A stretch of 64,000 nt of DNA from Rhynchopus sp. YZ270_cl-10 (GCA_964035575.1 OZ037886.1:558001-622000); one strand, 5' to 3'; shown: positions 53,178-63,325, counted from the first letter of the stretch. The notes: a model not told the origin generated them from the letters alone. Numbers and translations are program-made.

Positions 53178-54257
53178 TTAGCTGCTGACCAATGCTTTGA
53201 CCCCGGTTTGCTCTCGAATTGCGTCGATTTTGGGGTTGACAACACTTTGGAGGGAGGGTTCGAGCTCTTTGGCCTTTTTGAAGTCTTTGAGAGACTCGTC
53301 GAGGTTGCCTTGGAGGAGGTAGGTGTGCGCACGGTGGAGGAGGGTAGCTGTGTCCTGGTCGCCGGTGTCCTTCTCGAAATGCTTGAGGTAGAGGCTGAAG
53401 TCTTTGATGGCCTGCACCAGGAACGCCTCCTGCTGCTCCTGCCGGCGTTGGTTCTGCTCCTCGGCCCAGAACTCCTCCTCCCACTGCTCCTGCTTCCCCT
53501 TCTCCTCGACCTCCTCTGTGTCCGATCCTTGCGACGCACCGTCCACCTCCTTTGGCGTTCTCTCATTCAACACGTATTCGTAATAGGCCAAACCACGTCG
53601 AGAATGGACAAACCAATAGTCATCCTTGATGAAGAGCGCGCGGGAGTAGTCTTCAATCGCTTTGTAGTATTCGCAGCGGTCGAAGCGTACGTTTGCTCGG
53701 TTCGCGTAGGCGTAGTAGTTGCATTCGTTGAGTTCGATTGCTTTGGTGAAATCGGCGACAACCTGTTTGTATTCGACGCCCTTCAGTTTGAGGCCAGGGG
53801 GGCGTTTTGCGGCGCGGGCGTATCCTCGCATGTTGTAGGCGTGGTCGTCGTCAGGTTGGATGGCGATGACTGCAGTGCAGTCTTCGATTGCAGCGTCCCA
53901 GTCGCGGACCTGTTCGTAGCAGTAGGTGCGGCAGGAGAGGGCTTCGTAGTCGGAAGGGTTCACCTCAAGGGCTTTGGTGTAGTCGGCAATGGCATTGTCG
54001 AACTCCTGCATGCCCTTCATACACCGTGCACGAAGGAGGTAGGCCTGAGCGTTGTTGTCGTCAAGTGCTATCGCCCTCGAAAACGGCACCACCGCCTTCG
54101 GAAACAAAGACGTCCCAATATTCTTATCAACATTAATCTTATCCAAAATCGCCTCCCCTTCCAAACACGCCTCCATCGACTCCTTTACGGCAAGTTCGGC
54201 CTGTTTTGCGGCCTTGCGCTTATCTTTTGCAGACGGGGCTTTTTCCTTGGGCGGCAT
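53178..54257 (-). CDS. Tetratricopeptide-repeat protein
   Basis: 359 residues. Starts at the ATG at 54257 (MPPKEKAPSAKDKRKAAKQ), after acceptor-like CACAGs in the leader. A Lys/Ala-rich N-terminus is followed by TPR units from about 50: AIALDDNNAQAYLLRARCMK, ALEVNPSDYEALSCR, VIAIQPDDDHAYNMRG, AIELNECNYYAYANRANVRF and ALFIKDDYWFVHSRRGLAYY, then a charged Glu/Gln insertion about 250-290 and one last TPR pair. No enzyme domain. Likely a co-chaperone-like or scaffold protein; partners unknown. Confidence 0.88.
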   Translation of the reverse strand: MPPKEKAPSAKDKRKAAKQAELAVKESMEACLEGEAILDKINVDKNIGTSLFPKAVVPFSRAIALDDNNAQAYLLRARCMKGMQEFDNAIADYTKALEVNPSDYEALSCRTYCYEQVRDWDAAIEDCTAVIAIQPDDDHAYNMRGYARAAKRPPGLKLKGVEYKQVVADFTKAIELNECNYYAYANRANVRFDRCEYYKAIEDYSRALFIKDDYWFVHSRRGLAYYEYVLNERTPKEVDGASQGSDTEEVEEKGKQEQWEEEFWAEEQNQRRQEQQEAFLVQAIKDFSLYLKHFEKDTGDQDTATLLHRAHTYLLQGNLDESLKDFKKAKELEPSLQSVVNPKIDAIREQTGVKALVSS

Positions 54258-54384
54258 TATGTGTAACTGTGTAAAAAAATGACCTTCTGTGAAAATGAAA
54301 ATATTAACTTCAGCTGAAAATAGGAAGGGGCATTTCATTTTACCTTAAGACAATATAGGGCGATCACACCCCCCCCACGCTTTT

Positions 54385-55395
54385 TCATTGTAAAGCCTCT
54401 GTCACCATGCGGGCCCATTCATTCGTCACACCCTCCTCCTCTGCTCTGAGAAACGCTGCCTCACAGTTCTGCTTGAGCGATGCGAGCATCTGCGGGTCTG
54501 AGGGGGAGCCTCGTTGTTTGGCCTCTTCCCATTGATGAAGCATTACGAGATAGCTTTCTACTGCACCACAATGCATGGAGGAGCACGAACACCCTTTAAG
54601 CAACGCACTATGATAGACATCCAATGCCTTGATAGGTGACCCCCTTGTCACATAACTGAAAATGCACATTGCAACAAGCTCACTCACCTCTGCCAATCCT
54701 TCTACATCTGCCCCCACAGAAGGTGTCGAATCCAAACCGCTCAATGCAGGATTCAAGAATGTATGGTGTACCGCCTGCACCACCTTAACCGAAGACGCAA
54801 TTTGAAAAAAAAGGGAAATAGACAAACTACTAACAGGAAGATCAAGAGACGCAAGACGAGACGACATTGTCTTAAACCTTGCAATGCGAGGTGGAGTAGC
54901 GTTCAATTGGGATGCAAGGTAATGCCGGATAAGGGGTTCCGTCGATTCAACGGAGGAGGCGTCGATTAAACCAGAGGAAAGACATTTTTTCCAGAGAGAG
55001 TCTGCGAAGTCGGCATCTCCAGTACCTCCGGCGGACATTAGGGCGGCAGCGACATCGGATCCATCGGGTTCTTGGATGCATTCAAACATAGCCCTGCCTT
55101 TGTCATTGCGGCCTGTCTGTACGTAACCTTTTAAAGCCGCTTTGTACCCTAGGTCCGTAGGCTGTCCTTTCAAATGGTCGAACATTGTGTCTACGGCATC
55201 AGAATAATCTGTTTGGTTGCCCGTCCCGTACTCACATAGCGCAGTGCACTGATTCACTGCCGCAATAAAAACCTTCTCTGACACCATCCTTCCCCCTAGA
55301 GTACTGTGCAATTCTCCCAAAGAATTGCATTTTAGCACCGCATCGACAGAGACAGAGGAAGAGACTTTCAGTAATGTTCTTGTATATCGGTGCAT
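54385..55395 (-). CDS. PPR-like protein, probably organellar
   Basis: 336 residues from the ATG at 55395. The N-terminus MHRYTRTLLKVSSSVSV is short, basic and Ser-rich, like a mitochondrial presequence. The rest is helical with PPR-like pairs (TDLGYKAALKGYVQTGRNDKGRAMFECIQ; then SDVAAALMSAGG...FADSLWKKC; then SPIKALDVYHSALLKG). Repeats are weak, so assignment to the PPR family is tentative. If right, it binds organellar RNA. Only about 130 bp separate its stop from the TPR gene's start. Confidence 0.65.
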   Translation of the reverse strand: MHRYTRTLLKVSSSVSVDAVLKCNSLGELHSTLGGRMVSEKVFIAAVNQCTALCEYGTGNQTDYSDAVDTMFDHLKGQPTDLGYKAALKGYVQTGRNDKGRAMFECIQEPDGSDVAAALMSAGGTGDADFADSLWKKCLSSGLIDASSVESTEPLIRHYLASQLNATPPRIARFKTMSSRLASLDLPVSSLSISLFFQIASSVKVVQAVHHTFLNPALSGLDSTPSVGADVEGLAEVSELVAMCIFSYVTRGSPIKALDVYHSALLKGCSCSSMHCGAVESYLVMLHQWEEAKQRGSPSDPQMLASLKQNCEAAFLRAEEEGVTNEWARMVTEALQ

Positions 55396-55740
55396 TTTGG
55401 GGGAAAAAAACGAAAAAAAAATACCTGGTTTTAGGGATAAAAAGGGGGGCGGTTTTTTAAAAAAAAGGGAAGGGCGTGGTCTTTTTTTTGTTGTACAAAA
55501 AAACGTAGAGGGTTTCACAATGGAGTCTCTACCTATTTTATGAGATTTTAAATAATCTAAGAAAAGGGTTATAAAGGGGGGGTAGGTGCAGAAGGGGTGA
55601 GAGGGGATGTATGGTGTTGCCATACACACGCCCTGTACCATTCAATTCAATGAACCTAAAGAGAGACTGGAAGTATACACACATAGGCGGACGGAGCACG
55701 CCTTATGAGAAAAAAAGCGATGAAGATGATAAAAAGAGAA

Positions 55741-55806
55741 GTTGAAAAGTGCAAACGCCTCACCGTTCATCGGTGGACGCAGGCACAGTTTCCCTGAGGG
55801 TTGTCG
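55741..55806 (+). repeat. Family C repeat, 5' part
   Basis: GTTGAAAAGTGCAAACGCCT, CACCG, CGGTGGACGCAGGCAC, then a short GAGGGTTGTCG remnant. Confidence 0.75.
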
Positions 55807-55829
55807 TGAATGAATAAAAAATATTTCGC

Positions 55830-55883
55830 AAGATTGAACCCTAAGCCCTAAGCGCTAAGCCCCGCTGTGTGCTTAGTCACCTT
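55830..55883 (+). repeat. Family A repeat with expanded CTAAGC units
   Basis: AAGATTGAACC followed by CTAAGCCCTAAGCGCTAAGC, then GTGTGCTTAGTCACCTT. The left inner-stem motif is present three times. Confidence 0.7.
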
Positions 55884-56423
55884 GATAAGGGAATCCACTC
55901 ACAATACAGAATACTCATTATTGCGCAGATTTTGCCCCACACACACACCCAGGGACGCATATCCCCCAGCACAATACAATCGAATTTTTTTTTGATAAAA
56001 AAGCAACAAAAAAAGTGGACACTCAGTTTTCACTGGTAGTGCCCCTCCCCACGGAACAAAATGTGAAATATAAAAAAAAAAGGCGTGAGTCCCCCCTTAT
56101 GGGGGGAGGGGGTGGAAAAAAGAAAAATATCCTTGCACAGATCTTCTGTCTCTTTCATACCTTCCCTGCTTCGGATTTGCTTTTGTTCGCAAATATAGCC
56201 ATTTGCAAATAGTATACGGCATCCATGGTGCAGTAAATCTTATGCAGAAAAGGGGGGTTTAGAGAAGAAACCTTTTGGCATGCAGAAGAAAAAGAAAAAA
56301 AAAAAGGCAAACAACGCAAAAAAACACTTCATGCCACGATAAGCATCTCTGATGATAGAAAAAAAACACTGTGAGAAATTCAAACTAATTGATGATCTGA
56401 GTCTTTCACACAAGAAATAGGTA

Positions 56424-56477
56424 TTGATACAGGCACCTCTGGGCTGACCTCCACGATGTCAGCCCCGGATGAAAGCG
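56424..56477 (+). repeat. Family E repeat, diverged copy
   Basis: ATACAGGCACCTC, GGGCTGACC, ACGATGTCAGCC, CGGATGAAAGC. Confidence 0.7.
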
Positions 56478-56843
56478 ATCACTAGTACAACGACAGAAGG
56501 TGTGAGTCTTCATAAACGTCTTTATCTGTCAAAAAGTGAAATCGATAACGCGCGGAACACGTGAATCAAAACGTTTTTTGTTTTTAAAAGAAACTTCAAA
56601 GGTACGCCTCCACACCATGTCGTTTCCTCTCGTTTTAAATAGGATAGTTGGTTACGTACATTATGCGTTCTGGCCATGTTATATTGATTTTACAAAGTTT
56701 TCACGGAACACCAGCATTGCGTTACTTCTATTGCAAAGAGAATTGGGCCATACACTTTTCTTTCAAATACAAAAACAAAGCAGTTTGCGAAGAGAAATAA
56801 AACACGAATGTCAAAACGAATAATAACAACAATGCTATTCATT

Positions 56844-56894
56844 TAATGCAGGCACACCTCCGACCCACGTACCAGCCATCCCTGATAAAAGCAT
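56844..56894 (+). repeat. Family E repeat, diverged copy
   Basis: TAATGCAGGCACACCTCCG, ACCCACGTACCAGCCATCC, TGATAAAAGCAT; internally shortened. Confidence 0.7.
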
Positions 56895-56920
56895 AAAGTA
56901 CAAATGAAAGACAAGTTTAT

Positions 56921-56955
56921 AAGATGACCCTAAGCCTCTCGTGCTTGGTCACCTT
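56921..56955 (+). repeat. Family A hairpin repeat, best copy
   Basis: AAGATGACC, CTAAGC, loop CTCTCGT, GCTTGG, TCACCTT. The stem is nearly fully paired. Confidence 0.85.
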
Positions 56956-56966
56956 GATCACATTCG

Positions 56967-58749
56967 TTATCTTATGAAAGTCTGCTGTTGAACAGCAAAA
57001 CGGAATAGGTCAGACACCAGGTAATGGTAAACCAAAGGTACTGGTCCTCGCCTCCACCACTTCTGCGGAAGGCAAGTAAAACAAAAAAAAAAAATGAAGA
57101 AAAATTGAAAGATGACATCTCGTGCTGCTAAGATGATCCTAAGCCTCGTGTACTTAGTCACCTTTGAAAAAAAGAGAAAAAACAGAGAAACAAAATAAGA
57201 TGCTTAACAAAGGTAATACAAAACAAAAGAAATACCCCCTCAATGTGAAACGATAAAAGGGGCAAAAAGGAAGCGGCAGATAAATGTGTCTCTCGTGTCA
57301 TCTGCACGGAAAAAAATAAAGGCAAAATGGATGGGAAAGGACGTTGTGCTTGGCAATAAGCTGTTTCCAGAACAAGCCTTTTTTCCTGAACACTTTGTCT
57401 GCATTTTGCCTTTAGGGGAGCGGGGGGGAAAGGGGAAAGGGGAAAAACGGGGCAGGTGTTGCCATTTAGAGAGGAATCAGAAGAAGAAAAAGAAGTATAG
57501 TGGAGCACACTCTAGGGTGGCTACACTAATACAACCAAGTTTCCAAAAAGATTGGGTGATCTATGATCGTCTCCGTGGGACACGCAACAGGCTGTGAGAG
57601 CTTGTGAGAGTCTGTGAGAGCCTGTGAGAGCTTACTGAGAGCTAGTAAAAAAATCTCTCCCGTTCATAGATCACCCAAAGATACATTCATATACTTACTA
57701 TTTATAACACAAACAGTAAGCACTAAAAGAAAAACAGTTTATAAGATGAACTCAAGCATCTCGTGATTAGTCAACCTTTAAAAAATGTTCTTTAAAAAAT
57801 GTTGAAAACGTGTTTGAAACGAAAAATAGGGTAAAAACCTCTCTGTTTCAGCTGCAAAAAAAATTAGAGAGGAAAAACGTTTTTGAAACACAATGAAATT
57901 CGTCAAATCTTCGTTTTGTTTTTTTTCAAAAAACGATACAATTGTATGGGCATACAAATAAACCGCCAATATCTACAGCACACTCCTCCTCTCTTCCTCG
58001 CTACGCAAAGCCCAAACGTCAGCTCTTCGCGGGCTTTTTTTCCTCTTCACTGCGCAAACATCGATATATCATGTTTGTGCTTTACAGGGAAGAAGAACGG
58101 GACATTCGTAGCATAGCTCTGTGAGATGAGAAACGGTTAAATTTGTTGTAAGATGAACACCTAAAAACACTACACTTTCATCCTTTTTGAGATTATTACT
58201 TTGGAAATATATGAAAGCAAAACTGAACCTCGCTGAAAAAAAATTTGACACAAGAAACGCGAATCTCGCTTTGGCCAACAAAAAAAGGTAGAGTTGAAAT
58301 ACAAAGCCTCGTGAACAGTGTATCTTGGTATGACCGGCTGTACCGGGGGGTGGACACCCAACCCATGCAGTCCTACATCCATTTTATTTCGTGGTTTACA
58401 TCTAAAAAAAAAAGCTTCATACCCATCGTTGCTCACCGATGCCTGGAATCACTTCAGGTGGGACAGGTAGGCCTCCTGTGACAAACTCTTTGCCTGGGTC
58501 TGTTCGCTGCTCTGTTTTTGAGCACGCGCTGCGCTCTGAATCAGCGTACGAATAGCTGCTCGCACTGCTGCGCCGTCCACTCATACGCTGCGATGATTGA
58601 CTCAACGTCCTTGGATACGCTGTTGGAAACTGCTGAAACTGCTCAGACCTCGATCCCACCCAACAGGGCCCCCCATACGACCCCTCAGACCCAACATCAG
58701 AAGCTCCACACGACAAAGGCCCCAACGGAGGCGGGCTATTTACAGCCAT
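56967..58749 (-). CDS. Small protein, two exons across a repeat-filled intron (provisional)
   Basis: Exon 1 (58749-58423) encodes 109 residues rich in Ser, Gly, Pro and Arg (RRSSASSYSYADSERS), ending at a GTATGA donor. Exon 2 (57062-56967) follows a strong acceptor (a long T run, then TTGCCTTCCGCAG), is in phase and encodes 31 residues (KWWRRGPVPLVYHYLVSDL, then FRFAVQQQ) before TAA. Joined, 140 residues. The 1360-bp intron would contain family A, D and reverse F repeats and a small inverted-repeat element. I do not recognise the product. Another exon inside the intron, or no link between the two exons, remains possible. Confidence 0.45.
57130..57164 (+). repeat. Family A hairpin repeat
   Basis: AAGATGATC, CTAAGC, CTCGT, GTACTTAG, TCACCTT. 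Confidence 0.75.
57497..57550 (-). repeat. Family F repeat, the only reversed copy
   Basis: Reverse complement of the copies at 18047 and 61931: ATAGTGGAGCACACTCTAGG, GTGGCTACACTAAT, ACAACCAAGTTT. Confidence 0.85.
57552..57678. repeat. Miniature inverted-repeat element with internal tandem repeat
   Basis: Perfect 15-bp inverted ends TTGGGTGATCTATGA (57552-57566 and 57664-57678). Between them, about five units of CTGTGAGAGC-like sequence (57589-57644). Directly next to the reversed family F copy. Confidence 0.8.
57743..57779 (+). repeat. Family A hairpin repeat
   Basis: AAGATGAACTCAAGC, ATCTCGT, GATTAG, TCAACCTT; eroded. Confidence 0.65.
58290..58403 (+). repeat. Family D repeat, full length
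   Basis: GAGTTGAAATACAAAGCC, TATCTTGGTATGACCGG, ACCGGGGGGTGGACACCC, CATGCAGTCCTACATCC, ending GGTTTACATCT. In the putative long intron. Confidence 0.8.
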
Positions 58750-59274
58750 TATTTACCACCCCCATTCTGTAGACATAAGGTATTGAATATTGTAGGAGCA
58801 AAAATTTAAAAAAAAAAAAACTCTTTTTGTGTCGACTTTTTTCTCTTCCACAGAACGCAGTATTATCCCCAAAAAAAACCCCATAATAATAGGGGAATTT
58901 TCACCCCCTCAAAAAAAAAACCCCAGATAAAACCCTGAGAAATATTTGTCACTTAGATAAACTCGGATATTTCTCGTAAAAATAAAAGAAAAGAAGTGCA
59001 AAACGCCTCACCGTTCATCGGCGGACACAGGCACTGAAATAAAATAAAGGCGAGGCTCTACCACCTTGGGAGGTGTGCTGGCTGTGCCCCCAAGAGGAAA
59101 AGGGAAACTGTCCCCTCCCCCCTTGCCCGGTCGCAGTGTGGAACCCCCTCGCTTTGTAGCACAACAACAAAACGAAGCAAGCAGATGCTACCAAAAACCT
59201 ACTCAGCGTCACCTCTGATTCGGGTAGTGAAAAGAAGAAAAAAAGGGGGTCTCTCAAAACACCCCCTCCCCCTT
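58750..59274. other. Intergenic region
   Basis: No gene. Holds A runs and a short family C core (58994-59034). The right end should be the 3' untranslated region of the ceramidase gene. Confidence 0.6.
58994..59034 (+). repeat. Family C core
   Basis: AGTGCAAAACGCCTCACCG, then CGGCGGACACAGGCACT; no tRNA-like arm follows. Confidence 0.75.
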
Positions 59275-60591
59275 TCACGCAAAGTCCGAATCAACGTCGC
59301 AGCTTATTTGGTCAGCGTTTTCTTGCACTTCGCTCATTTGGTTCATTTGGTCGAACTCGTCGTCGAATTCGTTGCCCCAGGTTGCGGAGGGGAGTTGCGA
59401 GAAGGCCTCAGCATTGCCGACAGGGAAGATCCAACAGAAACAGCAGTGCTGGGTGTCTGCCGGCATCTTTTCCTTTATTGCAAGCAAACAGACCAAGAAC
59501 CCTACATAAAAAACGCTCCCTAAACCAGCCCCAAGGTGCCACAACGCATGCAGCGGGATTACCTTTACATCCCATCCACGTTCATCCCGTGGAATTGCCT
59601 CGAAATGCCCGGCCTCCCCTTCCACCTCCCGCAAACACCGGAAATGCTCCCAAAGCCATACCGCGAACCCCAAAAAAAAGCATGTAGAAGAAGCAACAAA
59701 ATGGCGCCGTGCTGCTAATACGGCCTCCCCATCGTCCGTTAGTGCAAAGCACTTTGTATAATACAAAGGAAATATGACCAAAAATGAGACTGCAACGAAG
59801 TACGCCAGAAAGAAGAGAATGAACATATCGTTGAATACGTATGTCCCGGTTGCGACGGTGGAGCAGACGGTGATGAGGACAGCGAGGTGTCTGTTGGTGA
59901 ACTTTGCGGTGCTGTCTTCTGGGCGTTTCAGCATAATGTAGATGTAGACGGAAGCGGCAATGAGCATGGGCACCTCGTCCATGTATTGTTCATAGTGCTT
60001 CAGTGTCGCGTGGAACAGTGCACTCCCAATGCCCACAGCCGACACAGAGAGATACGCAAGACTGATCTCAACATTGCGGGCCACGTCATGGTTCTTCCTC
60101 GCAAGGTACCATCCCACCAGGGCGAACACTGTGATCGCAAGGCTCGAGATGGTATTCAAAAACTCGGCAACAAAGCTGACGACAACGTAGTTAGACTGTT
60201 TAGAAGGGAATGGTTTTATTTTAGCAGAAACAGAAATCCACGGTAAAAAATGGTAGTTATTGAAGCAAGAATCGACTGAGTAATCCACCAGCCAATCCCC
60301 CCTTTAAAACAGAACTATTCTTGCAACAACAAGGTGTAAAAAGGAACCCAAGTAAAATGATTTGATTTTGTGGCTTCAAAAATGTTAGCCTCCCTCAACT
60401 TCCTTGGGTTGTTTTACGCCGTTTTATTCAGCACAGTATTTTAGTAAGCAAAGTGAAGCACAAAAAGAGAAGTGGGGGAAAAAAAAACAACGGAATGAAG
60501 AGCTGCCACATACCTCACACCAATCGATGCTGCTAGTAGGTTCCCCCCATGCGGAAGGGACGATGGTGGTGTTCTCATGGACATTCTCCAT
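59275..60591 (-). CDS. ACER: Alkaline ceramidase (CREST family)
   Basis: Two exons (60591-60514 and 60195-59275) joined in phase 0 across a 318-bp intron (GTATGT...TAAACAG) give 332 residues. The 26-codon first exon ends in the family's N-terminal signature WGEPTSSIDWCE, and exon 2 continues with SNYVVVSFVAEFLNTISS, as in other alkaline ceramidases; this match supports the splice. Zinc and catalytic residues are present: Ser and His in GSALFHATLKH, Asp in YMDEVPML and the HxxxH of PLHALWHLGAG. About seven hydrophobic spans fit the fold. It hydrolyses ceramide to sphingoid base and fatty acid in ER or Golgi membranes. The C-terminus has a Cys-rich stretch and an acidic Gln/Met tail. The ATG at 60591 follows TATCACAGATAA, an acceptor-like leader. 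Confidence 0.93.
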
Positions 60592-61030
60592 TTATCTGTG
60601 ATAGCAAGAAACTCTAACGGAAAAAAAAAAATGGGATGGGGGGGCTAAGAGTTAGAAAGGTAGAGAAGATGAGAAGGGAAAATATCCACAATATTCGCTA
60701 TGCGAACATAGGATGTGGGGGGGGCTTTGGTGTATTGCTGGTGCGTCAGAACCCCCTGGGAAAATGGTGTAGTGGCTGGTAAGAGATACAGAGGAAATAG
60801 GATGGATTTGACAAAAAAACGAACCCTTTACGGGGCTGAAAAAAGGGTAGGGTGATGGGAGGGATTTTCTTTTCATTTACTCTGTGGGGAAGGGAAGGGG
60901 AAGGGGAAAGGGAACAGGCAGGAAGGGGCAAAAAAAAGATGCAGCAAATCACCGATAAAAGAACCACCCCCCTCTCCGTCACCAGAAACGACGGATCGTA
61001 TTATTCGTGTTTTATTTATTTATTTTGGCT

Positions 61031-61082
61031 TTTGAAAATTTGGTTGTATTAGTGTCGACACCCGAGGATGAACTCCACTATA
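61031..61082 (+). repeat. Family F repeat, diverged copy
   Basis: TTTGAAAATTTGGTTGTATT, AGTGTCGACACCCG, GATGAACTCCACTATA. Confidence 0.75.
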
Positions 61083-61930
61083 CAAAAAACGCTTTTACGT
61101 AACCGCTGATGAACAACGGTTTTTTGTTTATTGTGTTGACAATAACCCACCAATACTGTGGGCTACTCAAAAATGTCACCCCCCAAGAAAAAGAGGGTTA
61201 GGATAATGACAGAACTGCACATCTCAGCTCTTAGAGTGTGGCCCTTTTTTTTTTTGGAAAGAAAAGACGCGAAGTTGAAAAAGGTGACAAATACCTCAAA
61301 GCGAGGGAGATTTGAATGGGTTTTTACGAAGTTTTTTTTTTGATATTTTTTGGTGCGCTTGTTTTGTTTTTTTGATTTTTTTTTTTTTTCATTGAGGGGA
61401 TGAGGGGAGAACATCCATTGCATTGCACAGCCTTTCTATTCATAGAAAAAGAACAAAGTATAAATATGTTCCTCAAAGCCTCCTCCTCCTCTGTGCACAT
61501 TTTACTTCACTTTGTTTAACCAAAAAGAGTAGTTGAAACATGCTAAAAAAACGCAGCTCAGATCGAGCTCCATGCAAAGAAAAGAATCGCAGGGGGGCAC
61601 CCAAAGATTCGCCCCTAGGACAATAACCATCCCCGCCACGCTCACCTGAAAGCCTTGGGACAAGACTGGCAAATAAGTCTTCTTCTCTCTCTCTTTCTCA
61701 GTGGTATATAAGACCCAAAAAGTCTTGAAACAAAATTGGTGCTCCGGGAGGGGTCGATACTGACAGGTCGCTGATACAGGGGCTTTATAGACACCCCCCC
61801 TGATATTGACAGGTCGTTGACCGATTTCCGAAATCACCAAAAAAGGTTAAAAATACCTCTCTGTATCCACCCAAAGGAATGGTAAAGATAACTCTAAACC
61901 TCGTAAATGACCTTGGTTTTTTTTTTTTTT

Positions 61931-61980
61931 TGAAAACTCGGTTGTATTAGTGTAGCCACCCTAGAGTGTGCTCCACTATA
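61931..61980 (+). repeat. Family F repeat
   Basis: TGAAAACTCGGTTGTATTAG, TGTAGCCACCCTAGAGTG, TGCTCCACTATA. Confidence 0.85.
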
Positions 61981-62227
61981 CACACTTTTATTTTTTGCAT
62001 TCACAACCAAAAGAAAGGAAGGAAGCCCATTCTATAAGAGAAGCGTACTCATCTTCACTCTTACCAACACTTTTTTGTATAGGTCTATGTGGGGAAAGGG
62101 TGCGGGGGGTCTGTTTTCTGTCGCGGAGGGGCGGGGGCTTTTCTTTTGACTACCAAAAGAGACCAGGAGAAGAGCAACTGTCGCTAACACACACAAAAAG
62201 AAAGAAAAAAAAATTGTGAGGGAGGGG

Positions 62228-62917
62228 GGGTACCCCAGGCCTCTGGGTAATTTTTCGGCCGATGTTGGCCTTGGGGGGTGGGTGGTACCCCCCCCCCCCC
62301 CCTCCCCCCCCCACCTCTGCACGACGGTGATGTAACGGGTGTTACAAGTGGAGTTACAAGTGAGTTACATGTAACTTTTGTTACATGTAACTCACTTGTA
62401 ACCCACCAGTTACAACCTGATTTTGCCTGTAATTCATGTATCCCACTTGTAACTCACTTGTAACTCACTTGTAACGGTTTTTCACTTGTAACGTTACATG
62501 TAACTTCACTTGTAATGTACTGTACATCACCGTCGTGTGTACACAGTTATACAGGGGGTGGGCCGAAGAAAAATTTTTCCGACCAATTTTTGCCCACAAA
62601 AAATCGAAAAAAAAATTTTTTTTTTTCGATTCTCCTGTGTCTGTGCGTGCTGTGATGGGGTCATTTCGCGCTCAGAAATGAGTATTTTTGACCCAAAATA
62701 CATGTGTCAGTTTTTACACGATTTTTGAAATTTTCAGTCCAAAACTGACACATGTATTTTGGGTCAAAAATACTCATTTTTGAGCGCGAAATGACCCCAT
62801 CACAGCACGCACAGACACAGGAGAATCGAAAAAAAAAATTTTTTTTTTCGATTTTTTGTGGGCAAAAATTGGTCGGAAAAATTTTTCTTCGGCCCAGCCC
62901 CTGTACAACCGTGTACA

Positions 62918-62951
<34 letters not shown>

Positions 62952-63014
62952 CCACCACCCCTAATCCGTGTTGGCCTGCCTACCCCCCCAGTTAGGCTGA
63001 GGCCTGGGGTACCC
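62228..63014. mobile_element. Foldback element with nested inverted repeats
   Basis: Outer ends are a perfect 16-bp inverted repeat, GGGTACCCCAGGCCTC at 62228-62243 and its complement at 62999-63014; a TA inside each end could be a 2-bp target site. Inside lie a C-rich run (62288-62312) opposed by 30 consecutive G (62920-62949); a shorter palindrome (CACGACGGTGATGTA, 62318 region, against 62521-62536) enclosing many TTACAAGTGA or TTACATGTAA units; and a main palindrome with arms of about 178 bp (62538-62715 and 62741-62918) around a 25-bp centre. No coding capacity. Confidence 0.85.
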
Positions 63015-63122
63015 TTTCACTAAAGAGGGGATCTCCCTGGGTTTTTTGTGCAATGTGTAGTGCGTAGTGCTGTGCGGGTCCGACATGGTGTGTAATATTG
63101 GCAACAAAAAAGAGTGAAATAA

Positions 63123-63180
63123 TTAATGCAGGCACCTCCGACTGACCCACGTACGATGCCAGCCATCCGGATGAAAGCAC
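63123..63180 (+). repeat. Family E repeat, copy 4
   Basis: Practically identical to 8822-8878 although more than 54 kb away. Confidence 0.85.
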
Positions 63181-63325
63181 AAAATGAGACAACAGAAGAT
63201 GTAAAATGAAACCTAAGTAGACCTACCCGTACCGTAAGAGAACGAGGGCGGTACACAACCGCTCGTCAGCCGGCGGCCCACCTTCCGTTGAAGAGTTGTG
63301 ACCAAAAAAAAAAAGAGAGAAAATG

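Larger units (their letters stand above)
55396..56966. other. Gene-free region with repeats
   Basis: No coding region supported. Contains the leader of the PPR-like gene, a family C copy (55741-55806), an expanded family A copy (55830-55883), two family E copies and a family A copy (56921-56955). Confidence 0.6.

Noticed and set aside
60196-60288. Ceramidase starting within the intron (residues VDYSVDSCFNNY)
   Set aside because: The frame begins with GTG and looks superficially like the family N-terminus, but the true signature PTSSIDWCE lies in a separate upstream exon that splices in phase.
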